Assembly: GCA_913057765.1 (NCBI GenBank)
Contig: CAJXPH010000002.1
Span: 1 to 43,249, forward strand
Reading direction: 5' to 3'
Source: an uncultured Campylobacteraceae bacterium
GTDB lineage: Bacteria > Campylobacterota > Campylobacteria > Campylobacterales > Arcobacteraceae
Length of the DNA: 43,249 nucleotides
Below are positions 35,801 to 41,035 of the stretch, piece by piece. The number at the start of each line of letters is the position of its first letter. The first letter of the stretch is position 1. A program made the position numbers and the translations under genes. A model generated the notes under the pieces. It made no database searches and had not been told where the DNA came from. It was given only the letters and a program-made list of their open reading frames with translations.

Positions 35801-37884
35801 ATATCTAAGGCACTTTCACTTATAGCTGAGTCACTATCTCCATCTTTATCTGTTACTTTTTGTTCTACTTTAATTAATCCGTCTAAATCTAACGGAGTAT
35901 TTGTATCATTATGAGAAATAGCTGTTGAACCATCGTCTGAATGCTCCATTGCAGCATTTTGAGTAACTGTTACTTTTCCAGTTACACTATCAATTTCTAC
36001 TGTAAATACTGCTGGTGTTGTAACATCTCCATTTACATATCCCGCATATCCATCTGCAGTTACTACTAATTTAATCTCATTTGCTGGAACTGATTCATCT
36101 GCTCCGGATAGAAACAATCCTGTACCGACTAAAGATGTTGCAGATAAACTATATTCTACTGTACCTGCACCATCTGCTCCATAATCTATTGGACCAAATA
36201 ATCCACTAATATCTGTCGCTGAAATTATTGCTGGTACACCAAGTCCTGTTCCTGCAGTCATATCTGTTGTCTCATCCAAGTCAACATCTGCTGTTACACC
36301 TGGTTTTGCCTCAACTGTTGGTCCATCATCTTTAAATATTAAATTTGCACCTATATTTAATGTAGCATCATCTTCTGCTGTATCTTCATCATTATCAGTT
36401 ATCACATCTGTTCTTGTTAATGTTACTAAATCATCAGAAGCTAAGCTTACTGAATCATCTGGATTTGTCGCATCTGGGTGAGTTAATGCTCTTATTTGAT
36501 CTAATGTAACAGTACCCGTAGAATCAACTGATACAGTGAATACCAGCAATCCTGTAGTTTCAGTTCTACCTTCAATTACTCCTGCATTATTAGTTAATAA
36601 TACTTTTTCACCAGTTGCAATATCAATTAAGCCTGTATCTGCATCTGCCGCTTTTACATCTAAAGTATATTTTATATCATGAGATTTTTCACCATCTGCT
36701 CCGGGATGACTATGTGAATTAAAATTATAAGCAAAGTTTGCACTTGCATTTGTACTAAGATCTGTTTCATCTACAATTAATTCTGGTTCTCCACCTTCTG
36801 ATTCTTGATCAACATATACATCAATACTTGGAACATCATCGATAATATTAATTTCTAGTTGTCCACTTGCAGTATCACCATCAGCATCTCTAACTGATAT
36901 AGCAATAAAGTCTGAAACTGTATTTGCGTCATTATTTGATGAATCCCCATCAGCTAATTCATCATTATGATCTAAATTAGTTGTAAGAGTATATGTAAAA
37001 CTAACTACTGATACTCCAGCTGATACTTCAGTATAACCATCAATTACAAGAGTTCCTTCTCCAGTATTAATACCAGTAGAATCTGTTGTATTTGTAGCTA
37101 ATAATTGATCTACTGTAAATTCACGTCCACCAATTGTTACAATTGATATACCATCTGGAGATTCAATTCTAAATGTTCCACTAACAATATCACTATCCCC
37201 AGGATTAGATCCATGATCTAGACCTGCTTCATATACAATACGACCATCACCAATAATTAATAAAGGATTACTATCTTCTTCTCCAGCATCAACTTCACCA
37301 TTAGGCTCACCTCTATCAACAGTTAATCCTCTACCTCTTGCATCAACACCGTATGCTTGTCCTGAAGGATCAATAATACCTGAGTTAGCCCCAGAATTTT
37401 GACCTAGTTCTCCACCAGCTGCTGCTGCATCTAATCTTTCAAGTAAAGAACCAAAGTCATCAATAATAATACCATTTTGGTAATCTTCATCAGGATTAGT
37501 TGTATCAGATAGTAATTCTTTTAAATCACTAATTACTTTATCACCTTGAAACTCATTGTTTAATGCAGTTTCATTAAGTTCTTTCATACCATCATTATCG
37601 TCCATGATTCCAATAACTGTTTTTGTATTTTCATTAACTGCATTATCAGATTGCTTAATTAATTCTGCCATACCTTTAAGGTTTATTACTAATCTTTCAC
37701 CATTTCCAGCAAAGATAAGTTCAACAGATTCTTCTCCATCTGCAAGGTTAAAAGTATGTTTTCTACTTCCATCAGTGTTATCAAAATAAAACTGTTGTCC
37801 TTTACTTGGACTCAATGTAGTATCTTGAGTAATCTCTTTCGTAGTTTGCGAACCGTCTGGGTTTTTAATTATCAACTTGATCAT
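23830..37884 (-). CDS. Giant type I-secreted repeat adhesin with three VWA domains
   Basis: This 4684-residue acidic protein is probably a surface adhesin exported by the neighbouring ABC/HlyD system. The N-terminal module (1-150) ends in LDAAAAGGEL (151-160), resembling the alanine pair cut by LapG proteases. About twelve repeat units of the DUF5801/T1SS-143 kind run from about 350 to 2940, each closing in a DDGP-like phrase and many carrying DADGD calcium motifs. Two units hold insertions: DUF4114-like (about 1328-1488, NGDGDFNDVNVNV) and a lectin-like sandwich (about 1885-2080, GWHVEHGGGDING). Three von Willebrand A domains with DxSxS metal sites (DISGSMGSG about 2955, DISGSMND about 3941, DVSGSMGGD about 4264) are separated by VCBS-like units. 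The last 130 residues resemble a VCA0849-type secretion tail. No canonical GGxGxD nonapeptide run is seen. AAAGGA precedes the start. Confidence 0.93.
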   Translation of the reverse strand: MIKLIIKNPDGSQTTKEITQDTTLSPSKGQQFYFDNTDGSRKHTFNLADGEESVELIFAGNGERLVINLKGMAELIKQSDNAVNENTKTVIGIMDDNDGMKELNETALNNEFQGDKVISDLKELLSDTTNPDEDYQNGIIIDDFGSLLERLDAAAAGGELGQNSGANSGIIDPSGQAYGVDARGRGLTVDRGEPNGEVDAGEEDSNPLLIIGDGRIVYEAGLDHGSNPGDSDIVSGTFRIESPDGISIVTIGGREFTVDQLLATNTTDSTGINTGEGTLVIDGYTEVSAGVSVVSFTYTLTTNLDHNDELADGDSSNNDANTVSDFIAISVRDADGDTASGQLEINIIDDVPSIDVYVDQESEGGEPELIVDETDLSTNASANFAYNFNSHSHPGADGEKSHDIKYTLDVKAADADTGLIDIATGEKVLLTNNAGVIEGRTETTGLLVFTVSVDSTGTVTLDQIRALTHPDATNPDDSVSLASDDLVTLTRTDVITDNDEDTAEDDATLNIGANLIFKDDGPTVEAKPGVTADVDLDETTDMTAGTGLGVPAIISATDISGLFGPIDYGADGAGTVEYSLSATSLVGTGLFLSGADESVPANEIKLVVTADGYAGYVNGDVTTPAVFTVEIDSVTGKVTVTQNAAMEHSDDGSTAISHNDTNTPLDLDGLIKVEQKVTDKDGDSDSAISESALDIEFYDDGPTAGLTALAETSKTDANNIILAVDETEGAQTDPTDNDGASSSKADFSSLFSTVTVNGSTSADFGADGAGSVAYSLSLTNSAGTITTLGSGLYALDASDTVATPGDGIGQGDEIIMTVNAVTGDIEGKANGEVYFTISTDANGVVTFTQAKNIWNSDTNDHNDAEGIALSQLNSDDVSIVLTQTVTDADGDTASASVKLVSSEDTADVAQFNILDDGPSAGLTDAEVEKAQANEIALTVDESALQQANPADTDADRVSSADFTSLFKVVGVGGVTATDLYGTDGAGSVDYSLSLTNATGTTVGGVQSGLFALGVNGAKGAEILLSEVNGSIVGTAGGVTYFTISNTGTNVTFTQSENVWHSNTADHDDTESLVLGQLNQVDVSINLTQTVTDADGDTDTSTVALVSSDTTVDVGAFNIKDDGPTASVVDANYNTTAATLDESAKDDPNTVAVEGDGVYTASVNVAAAFSTGTATAGSYGTDGAGSTTYNLTLKTENIGSGLYILDPSNTTAGEVGKGEEIELVTKAGVITGIVASTGDEVFTVKIDATTGNLTFEYVDTVNPDNIWHDQSPANDGDNTEALTTSTANTLVVTQTITDADGDSATSGDLDVANGKFFKIEDDGPTAASPDINLLESNQFTITNHDDVSSAGYHNSYGYYLKDPVTGEPTTGVIVWDDVHDSDTVPVTVTGYTQDQVGFFIIPNGENKNTNLNDNTEVTFVKNADGQWQAEITSSGTPIVGQGSHVLFDEDSLNKDNQDHVEDNALIGNQNWEDLQIPNGDGDFNDVNVNVQWTTTAILDESELPLTDDGIYSATVDVSSAFSGTAAGSYGTDGAGTTTFNLELNLISPATNVGSGLYILDNTQVDGKGAEILLVDNGDGTVSGIDGTDKVFTISIDSSGALTIAYDDQVDPANIWNANTTDSDDASVLQTTIANTLVVTQTITDADGDSATSDGLDVGNGKFFKIEDDGPEAGLTDAEVEKAQANEIALTVDESALQQANPADTDADRVSSADFTSLFKVVGVGGVTATDLYGTDGAGSVDYSLSLTNATGTTVGGVQSGLFALGVNGAKGAEILLSEVNGSIVGTAGGVTYFTISNTGTNVTFTQSENVWHSNTADHDDTESLVLGQLNQVDVSINLTQTVTDADGDTDTSTVALVSSDTTVDVGAFNIKDDGPTVDVTANPEIKTLILEESFENFRTGNGWHVEHGGGDINGQDNSTDTTITGDHGVVWDLNAEGVEIQKNIVTTSDDGSSHAELDPHDFDGQDGNTVMTTPVTLIGSDSYELSFAYQPRPSDKESSDMKVTFGGKELTIDSDSNGVLTITTNPSDNTVQYTTTTDANGWVTIDVVYSGITGTTADLTFEGLADSNKLGALIDDISLTGVSGGVEPTLVVDETNLNIDNSASFAGLFSATKDAGTDGEQSHDIDYSLDVKSSNVDSGLVDTATGDNVLLKVDAGQVVGYVTIAGVETTVFTVSVDNVGNVTLDQKRAVIHPDVTDHDDAVNLSADDLVTLTRTDTVTDNDGDTATDSDTINIGANLTFKDDGPLIDAVANNESLVTLTTQDAQTEGAAFDTDTTSANFGGVFASTGANYGEDGAGNIDVDNYNLSVKNANSGLTSGGVAITLSLVNGEVVGTAGTTDVFKVSVDASGKVTLTQYEVLDHPNTNSNSEIISLVNGKIELSADVTITDKDGDTASDSAIVDLGGNLRFQDDGPVINIDKTTAAEPNLTVDETNIAISDKANFASMFTVVTSDAGADGEDASKSSTEYTLDVKAANTDTGLIDTRSGEKVLLTENASGVVEGRTETGGLLVFTVTVNATTGEVTLDQQRALSHPDAANPDDTVSLTSDDLVTLTRTDVLVDNDGDTDTDSVKLDIGKNLLFKDDGPAVDVKKTAITEPTLTVDETNLSINDNANFAAMFTVKEQAGEDEKDASKSSTKYTLDVKADGADSGLVDVATSEKVVLTDNAGVIEGRTETGGLLVFTVSIDESTAEVTLDQQRALKHPIAGDNTNNEHDDSVTLNADDLVTLTRTDIITDNDGDTATDSESIEIGTNLTFKDDGPTVDISSKDDSRVILRTDDVDTKGTASDVETSSYNFGQTFQSSPGSITGGADGIAKTETEYKLSAVDGTDSGLTSHGVTIVLNVINGEVIGTAGSTEIFKVSVVESGNDAGEVTLTQSEAIDHVDENADNDATNNDANLATLVDNLIKLSATVTVTDKDGDTASDTETINIGSNLQFTDDTPSSSDSAASLDATAGPVNLVFTLDISGSMGSGVSGTGQDRLEVAIDAMEELVAKYESLGSDVLIQVNTFNATASGDGSWMTSSQLETFLNTLNHSGLTNYEDALEETEDNYSLSPNGGDTYVYFLSDGNPTTEINDGAAEESGYLDSARVADWNTFVNNPGNEIDKVFSIGIGSSVSTTYLAQVSADYLEVADPAKLSDTLQGTVVTATGSLTFDFGADGAADGTGVKLDGGKLAFTWGDGDSTNALSEITTTGTNGAITWTITDGTVLVGTINGETVIKVEATGINTANPEYSISQFDKDAGITGVTIPFTVTDADGDSSSSNLNVSVDSSPTVLGDDNTVYEKGLTSVPDTSEIATGTFKVTSPDGIARVTIGGVVFTEAQLEAIHNTTTPSSPINTGEGSLLITDYDQSTGEISYEYTLTATIDNDSKPGATDTEFVDNITLELEDSDGDTTNGTLKITIVDDVPVAQDDLTTTLVEDTATTKVEGQVLTNDESGADAPEAFVSWNIAGDPDVAELNTYGTLKLNADGTYEFVLDNSLAKVQALKTTDLKTFNFEYTMKDADGDEDTAVLTIKIQGAKDGADVETAKATGADDVVYEAGLSPDGTESATDKEIATNTFDISTTDGIKNIVVGGDTFTIAEIKALASTNQTVDTGEGTLKLTGFTGDDFGGTVSYEYTLKATIDNDSKAGATDTKFDDKLDITVNGISGTTATDELIVRIMDDAPEANDDTTATLVEDAAVTKVEGQVLTNDISGADAPKAFVSWDTVGDADVAELNTYGTLKLNADGTYEFVLDNTLAKVQALTDTDLKTFTFNYTMEDADGDEDTAVLTIKIQGYTEVPPTLVVEGAEVDEDFIPNVGNETDPDTDAVANQHEDSGNINVTNADDVVFKAGQTTTLTSESQAISLDYSNGDKTITGTSNGEVVFVATIAANGKSYSFELMGQLDHPVMDSEDTVNLPLIIEASNNDGKVTDTLNVTIADDIPSAGDATATIDLNTDPVNLVFTLDISGSMNDIVAGTGKDKLEIAIESIEELVAKYESLGSDVLIQVNTFNASASGTGDWMTSSELTTFLNGLNHSGLTNYEDALKETEDNYTLSPNGGDTYVYFLSDGNPTTEIDDGSNEESGYLDSARVTKWNDFVNDPVKDIDKVFAVGIGTSVSTTYLSQVSADVVEVDDPADLSTTLQDTVVFETGSLDFNFGADGEADGTDPKLDGDKLAFTWETPTATDALGNTVAVTWTVTEEGKVLTGTVNGEIVAKIEAKDVLSDTPKYEITQLDKSSGITDLNVPFTVTDGDGDSTTANLDIDINIPVDTQPSSYGEINTVQLGDTTTNLVITFDVSGSMGGDKLALAKTATNNMIDKYDDLGDVKIMLTSFGNYGQTLTGTGGTVWLTVSEAKAYINGFSAGGGTNYDDALLDVTAAMASEQVPASDQLISYFVSDGNPTYGMADNDNNGSYETRTGNGSNTQGVTDAIANTFKALPFTETYSVGIGSASLRPYLEEIAVDGASDVVIVQNASDLDATLQNSVSASVSGNVADNIDYDVDGAGGIVSIKVDGVDYTNSFTDKVTSEGGKLSFNITDGSYTYKAASSNFNSDTEEVFEVKAQDADGDVTKFDLTIKVDVTPHETENIVDLADTDTIDLSSVLTNHSTTAVDGVDMTDGKANNLNIDLSDIVILDDDPELDELKIFGENGDKVTLEGGDSNWTNSGKTEIDGEVFNVYEGTNGTSNIKVLIDEDVSIEPDL
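32306..32871. repeat. Identical 566-bp direct repeat inside the adhesin gene, copy A
   Basis: By line-by-line reading this stretch is the same as 34559-35124 (offset 2253). It encodes one whole repeat unit, with a core starting VEKAQANEIALTVDESALQQ. Synonymous sites are also identical, so duplication or gene conversion is recent, or the assembly has duplicated it. Confidence 0.85.
34559..35124. repeat. Identical 566-bp direct repeat inside the adhesin gene, copy B
   Basis: This is the partner of 32306-32871. Divergence begins sharply on both sides of the identical block. Between the copies lie a DUF4114-like unit and one ordinary repeat. Confidence 0.85.
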
Positions 37885-37917
37885 GGTATATCCTTTGATT
37901 TTTTTATTTTATACCTT

Positions 37918-37950
37918 ATTATATATAAAAAAAGTCTCTAATTAGTCTCT
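37918..37950 (-). promoter_or_regulatory. Adhesin promoter with tandem direct repeats at the -35
   Basis: On the minus strand a perfect TATAAT (37923-37918) lies 34 bases before the start codon. Two AGAGACT copies, 11 bases apart (37950-37944 and 37939-37933), cover the -35 position where no TTGACA is seen. Same-face tandem repeats like this are typical of response-regulator activator sites. A histidine kinase gene lies just upstream. Confidence 0.5.
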
Positions 37951-38056
37951 ATATAAGAATTTAATAATTTTAATAAATAGATAGTTTAGAGGCCTATTAT
38001 TTGGTAGTTTTAATAGATAATATATTTAAAAAGTAATAAAAATAACTAAATTATTT

Positions 38057-38857
38057 TTAGTTTTTAGGAGTAATAATTTTAAAAAGAGCGCCTTCTTTTG
38101 TGTTTTCAACCCATAGTCTACCATTCATATTATTTTCTATAATAAGTTTTGACATAAATAAACCAATTCCTGTTCCGCCTATTTTTTCATATGTAAAAAA
38201 AGGTTTAAAAATATTTTCAACAGGCTTTACATTAACGCCACCTGCGTTATCTTCAATAGAAATAAGAACATCTTTTTTTGTTTCAGAAACGATTATCTTA
38301 ATTTTTGGTTCTTTGATTTTTCTCTGAATTAGAATATCTTTTGCGTTATTTATTATATTTATAAGTACCTGTGTATACTCATTTTTATACCCAACAAGTG
38401 TCGGATTTTTCTTAATTATAATCTCAAGCATAATATTATTTGCTTTTAAACTTGAACTTATAATATTAAGTGAAGCATTAATTTGTTCAGATAGTTTGAA
38501 TTCTTCTTTTTCTTTACTAGTTGCAAAAAAGTCTCTAAAATCATCAATTGTATTTGACATGTATTTAGTTATGTCATTTAATTTTACAATAGACTCTTTT
38601 AATTCTTTTTTATCAAGTTCTAAATCATAATCAAGCCTTGCTTGAATTGGGATAAATAAAGATGAAAGTTCCATCAAAGGTTGTCTCCATTGGTGTGCAA
38701 TGTTATTTAACATCTCTCCCATTGAAGCCATTTTATTTTGGTGAAACATTATCTTATCTTTCTGTCTATTTTTTTCAACTTCAACAGCGACAAGTTTTTC
38801 TAACTCTTTATTTTGTTCCTCTAATTCTAGAAAATCATCTAATTTAGTTTGTCTCAT
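38057..38857 (-). CDS. Cytoplasmic sensor histidine kinase lacking an input domain
   Basis: This is a 266-residue histidine kinase. A short charged coiled coil (about 8-36) leads into the dimerisation helix KMASMGEMLNNIAHQWRQPL with the phosphorylated His55. The ATPase domain shows the N box (INNAKDIL), G1 box (EDNAGGVN), F box (IFKPFFTY) and G2 box (GTGIGLFMSK). The kinase core is thus intact. There is no transmembrane helix and no PAS or Cache domain, although most Campylobacterota kinases with this H-box signature carry one. No ribosome site is visible at the ATG, and an in-frame stop lies 18 bases upstream, so the gene may be 5'-truncated by evolution. No response regulator is encoded nearby. 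Its position suggests a role in controlling the adhesin downstream. Confidence 0.88.
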   Translation of the reverse strand: MRQTKLDDFLELEEQNKELEKLVAVEVEKNRQKDKIMFHQNKMASMGEMLNNIAHQWRQPLMELSSLFIPIQARLDYDLELDKKELKESIVKLNDITKYMSNTIDDFRDFFATSKEKEEFKLSEQINASLNIISSSLKANNIMLEIIIKKNPTLVGYKNEYTQVLINIINNAKDILIQRKIKEPKIKIIVSETKKDVLISIEDNAGGVNVKPVENIFKPFFTYEKIGGTGIGLFMSKLIIENNMNGRLWVENTKEGALFKIITPKN

Positions 38858-38877
38858 AATAAATTGACAAAATCAAC

Positions 38878-38901
38878 TTATGGTAGGGAGACCTACCATA
38901 A
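38878..38901 (-). terminator. Hairpin after the WG-repeat gene
   Basis: A perfect ten-base-pair stem (ttatggtagg / cctaccataa) with a four-base loop lies one base after the WG gene stop. The T-rich tail is weak, so it may be a partial terminator or an RNA-processing site between the secretion genes and the kinase. Confidence 0.5.
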
Positions 38902-38902
38902 A

Positions 38903-39664
38903 TTAGAAATTTTCTCCACGTGTAAAGATTGTTTTAGTGATTTTTTCACCTTTTTCATTAATATATGCAACGTGTCCATTACCGACAACTTTTGCATAAC
39001 CTTTAGAAAAATCATATCCGTATTCATATGTAGGTTCAACTACAACTTTACAAGTATCATTGATGTATCCCCATTTTCCATCTTTAACAGTTCTTGCAAA
39101 ACCATTATGAAGATTATATATTTCATCATATACATCATTTATTTTTAAGTCCATATCCTTTGTGATACAACCCCATTTTCCATTTGCATTAGATTGTACG
39201 AAAGCTGCATTACCTAAAAATTCTCTAGCATTTCTAAAGATTGGTTTTTGAATTACTTCAAACTCATCATTTAAAAATCCGTATTTATCATCAAGTTTAA
39301 TTACAGAGAAGCCATTAAATAATTTTGTAATAGAATCATAAATTGGTTTTACAACCATTTCATTATCCTTATTTATTACTCCATACTTTCCTTTGTACTC
39401 TGCAATTGCATAGTCGTCTCCATAATAATTATGAAGCCAATGTAAGTTAACTATATTAGGGTGATCTGTTTTAATGTTTTTATTCTTTCTATCATCAAAA
39501 TTAGATAACTCATCATATACAGGCTTAACTATAACTTCATTACTATTTGCTAGAACCCCATATTTTCCCTTTTCATTAACAATTGCTATGTCTTCTTTAG
39601 TTGAACAACCAGTGAAGAATAGTACTGCTAATGAAGTTGTTATTAAAACTTTTTTGAACATCAT
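38903..39664 (-). CDS. WG-repeat lipoprotein
   Basis: This 253-residue protein has a lipoprotein signal peptide with lipobox LFFTGC (Cys20). About six WG-type repeats follow, each of the form GKYG/GKWG...NEVIVKPVYD with an aromatic-glycine and a 'KP.YD' turn. An irregular insertion (DDRKNKNIKTDHPNIVNLHW) breaks the first repeat. WG repeats form beta-structured binding surfaces; no enzymatic role is known. It is tethered to a membrane, probably facing the periplasm. It starts eight bases after the ankyrin-OmpA gene and therefore belongs to the type I secretion operon. A role as accessory factor for adhesin export or anchoring is inferred. Confidence 0.85.
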   Translation of the reverse strand: MMFKKVLITTSLAVLFFTGCSTKEDIAIVNEKGKYGVLANSNEVIVKPVYDELSNFDDRKNKNIKTDHPNIVNLHWLHNYYGDDYAIAEYKGKYGVINKDNEMVVKPIYDSITKLFNGFSVIKLDDKYGFLNDEFEVIQKPIFRNAREFLGNAAFVQSNANGKWGCITKDMDLKINDVYDEIYNLHNGFARTVKDGKWGYINDTCKVVVEPTYEYGYDFSKGYAKVVGNGHVAYINEKGEKITKTIFTRGENF

Positions 39665-39672
39665 TTATATCC

Positions 39673-41016
39673 TTATTTATTTGGATCAGTTTCTATTCTA
39701 AACTCTACTCTTCTTGATAATTCAATATTTTCCGAACCATCTGCATTTAGAACTAATTCTGATGAAGACTTACCTTCTGGAACAAATGCTTTTTTGATAA
39801 ATAACTTATTATCAGAAACAGCAGGATCAGTAATACCTGACATATAATCTAATACAGTACCAGCTCTTTTTTGTGATAATATTCTATTTTTTTCAAACTT
39901 AGCTTCTGGTGTTGGAGCTGTTCTATATCTTGAAGATGTATGTCCTTCAACATTTACACTTACAATCTCAGATTCGTAATCTTTTAAGATATTGATATAT
40001 CTTGGGAAAAAGCTATTTAAAATCTCTTTGTATTCAGTTCTAATTTTACTACTTCCTCTTGTAAACATAAGTGCTGGGTTTTTAAATCTAAATGTTAATG
40101 TATCTTCATCTAATTCAGCATTCCAATCAGCAAAATCTGGTCCAAATTCACTATTTAATGCATTATATAAGTCATTTAATACGTGTATTGTTAAATCATC
40201 TTCAGCTTTTCCTCTTTGATTAGCAGAATTTACTGCCATTGCAGAAGCCGTGTAATCACCATTTGCTAGCTTATTTTCTACATCTGCACACCATCTATTA
40301 CCATCAATATTACCATCAATTACAGTTTGTCCACCATCAAATGACAATTGAACTTGTTGAACATCAGAATCAAGAACATTACCACAAATTTGAGGTGTAT
40401 TATCATTAATTACTTTGTAATCATCAATTGTAATTAAGTTATAAAATTGTTCTTCTGCAACTGGTGCAGCTGCCATAACTTTTTCAGTACATTCAGCTTC
40501 AACATTTTCAGCTCTTAAAAGCTGTGCAATTTTTACATCATTTGTTTTTGATGCATAATGTAAAGGTGACATATCATACTTATCTAATACGTCTCTAGAA
40601 GCACCATTACAAATAAGTAGTTTTGACATATTTGTATAACCATTTCTAGTTGAATCAATTAATGGTGTATCACCATATTTATCAATACTATTTACACCCG
40701 CCCCATTTCCTATTAACATTGTTGCTGCATCAAAATGATTAAATCTAGATGCTAAATGTAATGGAGTATAACCGAACCTATCTTTTTCATTTAAATTGAT
40801 TTTTTCATCAATAAAGAATTTAACTAACTTCAAATCATTTACTCTAACTGCATCGTGAATTGTTGACTCAGTTAAAATGTCCTTATGACTTAAACCTGTA
40901 ATTTTGTTACCTTGTGCCATGTTTTCTTTGTTACTCATAGCATTTTCATTTTTAGCTGTACAACCAGTAAAAACGATTAATGCCGCAACGCTTAATCCGA
41001 ATAAATATTTTTTCAT
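39673..41016 (-). CDS. Lipoprotein with ankyrin repeats, Ig-like and OmpA domains
   Basis: This is a 447-residue envelope protein. The lipobox VFTGC gives Cys19. Residues about 48-170 hold four ankyrin repeats (for example GYTPLHLASRFNHFDAATML). Residues about 195-280 look like an Ig-type domain with two cysteines. Residues about 300-447 are an OmpA/MotB-like peptidoglycan-binding domain (VNVEGHTSSRYR, NRILSQKRAGTVLDYM). I choose the ATG at 41016: AGGGAG lies seven bases before it and the signal peptide then begins properly; the ATG ten codons upstream does not. It lies between the HlyD and WG genes in one operon. OmpA-domain proteins accompany some type I adhesin systems; the ankyrin-OmpA pairing is unusual. 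Confidence 0.87.
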   Translation of the reverse strand: MKKYLFGLSVAALIVFTGCTAKNENAMSNKENMAQGNKITGLSHKDILTESTIHDAVRVNDLKLVKFFIDEKINLNEKDRFGYTPLHLASRFNHFDAATMLIGNGAGVNSIDKYGDTPLIDSTRNGYTNMSKLLICNGASRDVLDKYDMSPLHYASKTNDVKIAQLLRAENVEAECTEKVMAAAPVAEEQFYNLITIDDYKVINDNTPQICGNVLDSDVQQVQLSFDGGQTVIDGNIDGNRWCADVENKLANGDYTASAMAVNSANQRGKAEDDLTIHVLNDLYNALNSEFGPDFADWNAELDEDTLTFRFKNPALMFTRGSSKIRTEYKEILNSFFPRYINILKDYESEIVSVNVEGHTSSRYRTAPTPEAKFEKNRILSQKRAGTVLDYMSGITDPAVSDNKLFIKKAFVPEGKSSSELVLNADGSENIELSRRVEFRIETDPNK

Positions 41017-41035
41017 TTTTGTCTCCCTTTTTAAT

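Noticed and set aside
29600-36330. Regularly spaced repeats resembling an array
   Set aside because: They are protein-coding repeats of 500-1100 bp in frame, not short CRISPR repeats with unique spacers.
24255-37789. Many open frames on the plus strand and in other minus frames inside the adhesin gene
   Set aside because: They are shadows of a repetitive, codon-biased gene. They recur with the repeats, lack ribosome sites and have no recognisable domains.
38849-39148. Plus-strand frame opposite the WG-repeat gene
   Set aside because: It is antisense to the repeats and starts within the kinase/hairpin region without a ribosome site.
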